A DNA stretch of 8,988 nucleotides from JBEIUO01 sp964549785 (lineage in GTDB: Bacteria; Planctomycetota; Phycisphaerae; Phycisphaerales; UBA1924), in the NCBI GenBank assembly GCA_964549785.1, contig CAZJXA010000137.1, positions 1 to 8,988 of the forward strand. Reading direction: 5' to 3'. The notes beneath the pieces are model-generated. The model saw only the letters and a program-made list of their open reading frames with translations, was not told where the DNA came from and did not search any database. Position numbers and translations under genes: made by a program. This document shows positions 6,774 to 8,988 of the stretch, in pieces; the first letter of the stretch is position 1; each line of letters opens with the position of its first letter.

Positions 6774-7001
6774 ATGAACTTTCTCTCAACGAACCGTGCA
6801 ACTGACTTCAACGACACGGAACTCCGCAGCGCGTCGGGCCTTGAACTTCTTCAACTCGCCTTGATGAGCAGCACCGCGATGAAGGCCCGGATACACGACG
6901 AACTGGACCGCCGTTCCCACCAACGCGGGAACCACGATGGTTTTTCTCCTCTCTCCTCGTTGTCTCGCGAACCGCTGAAACCGGCGACTTGCGGGATTTG
7001 A
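6774..7001 (+). CDS. Small hypothetical protein, 75 residues
   Basis: Not recognised. The ATG at 6774 is preceded by a purine tract (GAAAGAG) six bases upstream that can serve as a ribosome binding site. Residues 1-50 look like a real small protein: MNFLSTNRATDFNDTELR, then an amphipathic helix-like stretch (SGLELLQLALMSSTAMKARI) and a charged end (HDELDRRSHQRG). There is no signal peptide or membrane segment. From about residue 56 the coding sequence enters DNA that resembles the neighbouring 107-bp repeat. The stop codon lies inside the repeat's GGGATTTGAC segment, so the C-terminus may have been rewritten by repeat spread. The transcript would continue into the repeat array and its terminator. 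It may be a real small protein or just a chance frame; moderate confidence. Confidence 0.5.
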   Translation: MNFLSTNRATDFNDTELRSASGLELLQLALMSSTAMKARIHDELDRRSHQRGNHDGFSPLSSLSREPLKPATCGI

Positions 7002-7017
7002 CACTCTCCTCACTCGC
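6939..7017 (+). repeat. Degenerate half copy plus start of next 107-bp unit
   Basis: From 6939 to 7002 the sequence follows the second part of the 107-bp unit: a pyrimidine tract (TTTTTCTCCTCTCTCCTC), a diverged middle, and an ending in GCGGGATTTGAC. Then 7003-7017 gives the first 15 bases of a new unit, identical to the copies beyond the gap, before the sequence breaks off in Ns. It marks the left border of the array and overlaps the 3' end of the small ORF. Confidence 0.65.
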
Positions 7018-7117
7018 NNNNNNNNNNNNNNNNNNNNNNNNNNNNNNNNNNNNNNNNNNNNNNNNNNNNNNNNNNNNNNNNNNNNNNNNNNNNNNNNNNN
7101 NNNNNNNNNNNNNNNNN
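7018..7117. other. Assembly gap, 100 Ns
   Basis: Exactly 100 Ns, the conventional placeholder for a gap of unknown length. Identical repeat sequence lies on both sides: a unit begins at 7003 and another at 7118. The gap is therefore almost certainly an unresolved tandem array, and the real number of copies is unknown. Confidence 0.95.
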
Positions 7118-7411
7118 ACTCTCCTCACTCGCATTGCGGAACTGACCCGCCGCAAGCGATTTTCTTCCTCCTCTCTCCTCTTCCGCCGGCCGCGTGAGAT
7201 CAATCGCGACCGGAGGGATTTGACACTCTCCTCACTCGCTTCGCGGAATTGACCCGCCGCAAGCGATTTTCTTCCTCCTCTCTCCTCTTCCGCCGGCCGC
7301 GTGAGATCAATCGCGACCGGAGGGATTTGACACTCTCCTCACTCGCATTGCGGAACTGACCCGCCGCAAGCGATTTTCTTCCTCCTTTCTCCACTTCCGC
7401 CGGCCGCGTGA
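7118..7411 (+). repeat. Tandem 107-bp repeat array (two full copies, one partial)
   Basis: Copies begin at 7118, 7225 and 7332, each ACTCTCCTCACTCGC, exactly 107 bases apart. The first two are full; the third keeps bases 1-80. Copies 1 and 2 differ at three positions, and copies 1 and 3 at two over the shared part. Each full unit has hairpin 1 (unit bases 13-22 with 33-41, nine pairs and one bulge), then a pyrimidine-rich strand (TTTTCTTCCTCCTCTCTCCT). Hairpin 2 follows (bases 64-77 with 88-101, about 12 pairs with two mismatches). The period is not a multiple of three and no frame is kept between copies, so it does not encode a repeat protein. There are no unique spacers, so it is not a CRISPR array. 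Confidence 0.93.
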
Positions 7412-7432
7412 ACCCGACAACGAGTGAGGAGA
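7334..7432 (+). repeat. 12-bp inverted repeat closing the last repeat copy
   Basis: TCTCCTCACTCG (7334-7345), the start of the last 107-bp copy, is matched perfectly in inverted orientation by CGAGTGAGGAGA (7421-7432). In a plus-strand transcript the two could form a 12-bp helix around the truncated last copy, ending one base before the terminator stem. The 5' arm shares two bases with hairpin 1 of that copy, so full forms of both compete slightly. Confidence 0.7.
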
Positions 7433-7476
7433 ACCCCCGAAGATGGGCGAAAGCCCGCCGGGGGTCTTTTTGTCTT
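7433..7476 (+). terminator. Intrinsic terminator, plus strand
   Basis: Outer stem ACCCCCG (7433-7439) pairs with CGGGGGT (7459-7465). Inside it GGGC-GAAA-GCCC (7445-7456) forms a second short stem with a GNRA tetraloop. TCTTTTTGTCTT follows directly. The T-tract lies only on the plus side; on the minus side the stem is followed by TTCTCCTC, a weaker tail. It would end transcripts coming from the small ORF and repeat array. It may also slow minus transcripts leaving the gene that ends at 7505. Confidence 0.85.
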
Positions 7477-7482
7477 GGGGGC

Positions 7483-7527
7483 CACTGGGTTTCTGATTCG
7501 GGGCTCAACACCCCGAATCCCAAGTGG
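7483..7527. other. Perfect hairpin spanning the stop codon of the secreted-protein gene
   Basis: GATTCGGGG (7495-7503) and CCCCGAATC (7511-7519) form a perfect 9-bp stem with a 7-base loop. Outer flanks CCACTGG (7483-7489) and CCAAGTGG (7520-7527) can add a further helix with one bulged A. On the minus strand the stem covers the last codons (Asp-Ser-Gly) and the TGA sits in the loop. No T-tract follows on either strand, so it is not a classical terminator; it may protect the mRNA 3' end. Confidence 0.6.
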
Positions 7528-8674
7528 AGAAGAATGCCACGAGGTCATCGACATCGATGTCGTTGTCGGCATCTACATCCGCCTTGACGTCACCGATTTC
7601 GTACGCCGCGATGAATTCGCGGAGGATTTTGCAGCCCGGGGCGCCGTTACAGACCCGGAGGGTCGCCTCGCGCGTGGTGAAGCTGCCACAGGAGTTGGTG
7701 ACCGTCGCGCGGAAGCGGGCGGCCTGGGCCTCCGGCTGAAGATTGGCAATGACGAGGTGTTGTTTCCGAGAGTTGGAGGCTTTGCCGCGGGTTCTGCCGC
7801 CGACTTTGACGGCACCGTCGGCGATGGTGGTCCATACGTCTGATGCTGGTTCGGCGAACTGCCAGCGAACAACGGAGTCGCCGTTCGTGGGGGTCGTCGG
7901 GGTCGCGGCGACGGAATAGATCGCGATTCCGCCGGGGCATGTCACGACGTCCTTGGGCTGGGCGTCGATACCCCCGCAGCCCGCGGAAACGGTAACGGAA
8001 AAACTGCCGGTGTTGTTGTTCCAGGAACGGCCGTCGGCGGTGCCCAGGAAGAGGCGGGTGGCGTGGGGCGGCACGATGAAGCGCTGAGCCCGGCCCGTCG
8101 TTTGTTTTCCATCACCGATAAAGAAGACCTGCTTGAGCGCGGGGGCGATTTCGGCGGCCTCGCGCGACTCGCCGGAGCGGAAATCGGTGGCGGCGGGCGG
8201 CTCGAACGTTTCCGGCGAATCGGGAGCTTCGTTTGTGTCGGGGCGCGAGTCACCGAGGAAGACCCCCACAAGGCCCGAGATGGTTCCGAAGCACGCGCCG
8301 GCGATGCCGTTCTCGGCTTCGCCGTCGTGACAGATCTCGATGGGGCAGCCGTCGGGACCGCAGGATTTGCCGGCTTCGTAACCGGCCTTACCGGTAACGC
8401 TGTCGAACGTCAGCGTTGCGCCGCCCGAGAGTTTGATGGGGACGGAGACCGGCGAGTGATTCGGTGCGCGGTCGCCGATGCGGGCGGTGTGTCCGTGGGG
8501 CATTCCGGCGAGCCAAGGGTTGGCGGAGCCGGGAACGGAGAGGGTTGCGGTTGTCGATGCGGATGGTTTGGGCGGGGAAGGCGGCGGGGTTGATGGCTGC
8601 GCAAGGGTTGGGGTCGAGAGGAGAGTGACCATCACGCCGGCGAGCGCGGGTTGGAGCAACGGATGTGTTCGCAT
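7505..8674 (-). CDS. Exported lectin-like / Ig-like protein with dockerin-like C-terminus
   Basis: A 389-residue secreted protein of unknown exact role, likely a cell-surface or extracellular carbohydrate-binding protein. Residues 1-25 are a signal peptide ending in TPTLA before Gln26. A Pro/Ser/Thr linker (about 27-45) follows. Roughly residues 78-231 form a beta-rich domain of the LecA/PA-IL-like type, with GPDG near 106 and the ending LFLGTADGRSWNNNTGSFSV (208-227) typical of that fold. A Cys-rich insert (C105, C109, C115, C128) sits inside it. Residues 234-341 look Ig-like (IDAQPKDVVTCPGG to TVTNSCGSF), with C246 and C329 placed for the core disulfide. Residues 358-389 contain DVDADNDIDVDDLVAFFSTW, an EF-hand-like loop of the dockerin type common at planctomycete C-termini. 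ATG 8674 is chosen because it begins the signal peptide; an in-frame ATG at 8710 would add 12 charged residues. Domains are judged from motifs only. Confidence 0.8.
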   Translation of the reverse strand: MRTHPLLQPALAGVMVTLLSTPTLAQPSTPPPSPPKPSASTTATLSVPGSANPWLAGMPHGHTARIGDRAPNHSPVSVPIKLSGGATLTFDSVTGKAGYEAGKSCGPDGCPIEICHDGEAENGIAGACFGTISGLVGVFLGDSRPDTNEAPDSPETFEPPAATDFRSGESREAAEIAPALKQVFFIGDGKQTTGRAQRFIVPPHATRLFLGTADGRSWNNNTGSFSVTVSAGCGGIDAQPKDVVTCPGGIAIYSVAATPTTPTNGDSVVRWQFAEPASDVWTTIADGAVKVGGRTRGKASNSRKQHLVIANLQPEAQAARFRATVTNSCGSFTTREATLRVCNGAPGCKILREFIAAYEIGDVKADVDADNDIDVDDLVAFFSTWDSGC

Positions 8675-8938
8675 GAATGGTTCCCGGGGCCGAGTGTGAC
8701 GACGGAGCATTCCTGGATTCTAACGCGGATCAAGCTCAGGCGAAAGCGTCCGACCGCGGACCGCTCAGCGCGGAGAAAGGCCTGAGCGCAGAGCGAAACA
8801 GAGAAAGGCGAGCGTGCCGGGGCAGCGGTGTGAACACAGAAAGCAGATGTTCGAAAGCTTCGGGGTGTTCCTCACTGCTCGGCTCTGCCTGCTTAGCGCG
8901 TTCGGGATTTCGCAGACTTAAGCGATTGCGCAGCGGGT
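8675..8938. promoter_or_regulatory. 264-base gene-free stretch, candidate promoter for the secreted protein
   Basis: No convincing gene is seen here. On the minus strand TAGAAT (8722-8717) matches five of six -10 bases, with a poor -35 (TTCGCC, 16 bases upstream) and would give a leader of about 35 bases. Other structure includes the inverted repeat CGCTCAG (8762-8768) and CTGAGCG (8782-8788) with a 13-base loop, and GAGAAAGGC repeated at 8773 and 8801. The intervening DNA does not resemble a tRNA. Confidence 0.35.
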
Positions 8939-8988
8939 TTATCCGGATTCGGCGATGGTGAGTTCGACGAGGGCGGGGGTGAGGAAAA
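8939..8988 (-). CDS. Probable 3' end of a gene entering from the right
   Basis: Reading the minus strand from the right edge, one frame gives FLTPALVELTIAESG followed by TAA (8941-8939). Twelve of these fifteen codons end in G or C, as expected for coding DNA here, and a helical hydrophobic tail is a plausible protein end. Only 15 codons are visible, so no family can be named and chance cannot be excluded. Confidence 0.35.
   Translation of the reverse strand, partial: FLTPALVELTIAESG

Noticed and set aside
7221..7226. TTGACA in each repeat as a -35 promoter box
   Set aside because: The position 17 bases downstream reads GCGGAA, not a -10 sequence. It may be part of the structure instead.
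7118..7411. CRISPR array
   Set aside because: Units follow one another directly with no unique spacers, are 107 bases long, and no cas-like gene is in the window.
7443..7496. 17-codon ORF after GAGGAG in the terminator region
   Set aside because: It lies entirely across the terminator stem and T-tract, and the stem explains the sequence better.
6989..7523. Open frames on both strands through the repeat array (Arg/Glu-rich on the minus strand)
   Set aside because: The 107-base period shifts frame in each copy, part of the frame is Ns, and there are no start signals. The charged composition is just the translation of a purine/pyrimidine tract.
8750..8830. tRNA or other known RNA in the right intergenic stretch
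   Set aside because: There is an inverted repeat with a 13-base loop, but no cloverleaf arms, no TTC-loop sequence and no terminator.
8677..8961. 94-residue plus-strand frame at the right end
   Set aside because: It lacks a ribosome binding site and recognisable motifs, and overlaps the likely promoter and the minus-strand gene end.

Overview
The window looks like chromosomal DNA from a GC-rich, Gram-negative-type bacterium, most likely a planctomycete. This is an inference. It rests on the secreted lectin-like/Ig-like protein ending in a short dockerin-like calcium-binding tail (7505-8674), the high GC content, and the mix of ROK kinase, M28 peptidase and sugar-modifying genes. No rRNA or marker gene confirms it.

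Left part (1-4459) is a cell-surface polysaccharide locus. A WcaF-type hexapeptide acyltransferase enters from the left edge (+). It converges on a three-gene minus-strand operon that reads SAM methyltransferase (2320-2982), then GT4 glycosyltransferase (1151-2323), then a second, paralogous acyltransferase (549-1154). Both junctions inside the operon are 4-base ATGA overlaps, and the two acyltransferases overlap tail to tail by 44 bases. A divergent intergenic region (2983-3271) carries a palindrome and a 21-bp-spaced direct repeat and leads to a second GT4 glycosyltransferase on the plus strand (3272-4459). Together these genes could transfer, methylate and O-acetylate sugars on an exopolysaccharide or lipid-linked glycan. 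Sampled lines of the minus operon are clearly lower in GC (about 43-57%) than the flanks (62-70%).

Middle part (4462-6635) is a minus-strand pair: ROK-family sugar kinase, then a membrane-anchored or secreted M28 zinc aminopeptidase, again joined by ATGA. The peptidase ends 2 bases from the convergent glycosyltransferase. The ROK protein has lost the family's cysteine zinc motif.

Right part (6636-8988) holds an unrecognised 75-residue ORF (+), then an array of 107-bp tandem repeats. The array contains a 100-N assembly gap and ends at a strong plus-oriented intrinsic terminator. Each repeat can fold into two hairpins separated by a pyrimidine-rich strand. The three differences between two adjacent copies move a bulge but keep all nine base pairs of one stem. 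The last copy is capped by an inverted copy of the unit's first 12 bases, directly before the terminator. I think this array is the most interesting thing in the window, as a possible transcribed, structured repeat RNA. Beyond it are the exported lectin/Ig/dockerin-like protein (minus), a 264-base stretch without a recognised gene, and probably the last codons of another minus-strand gene at the right edge.
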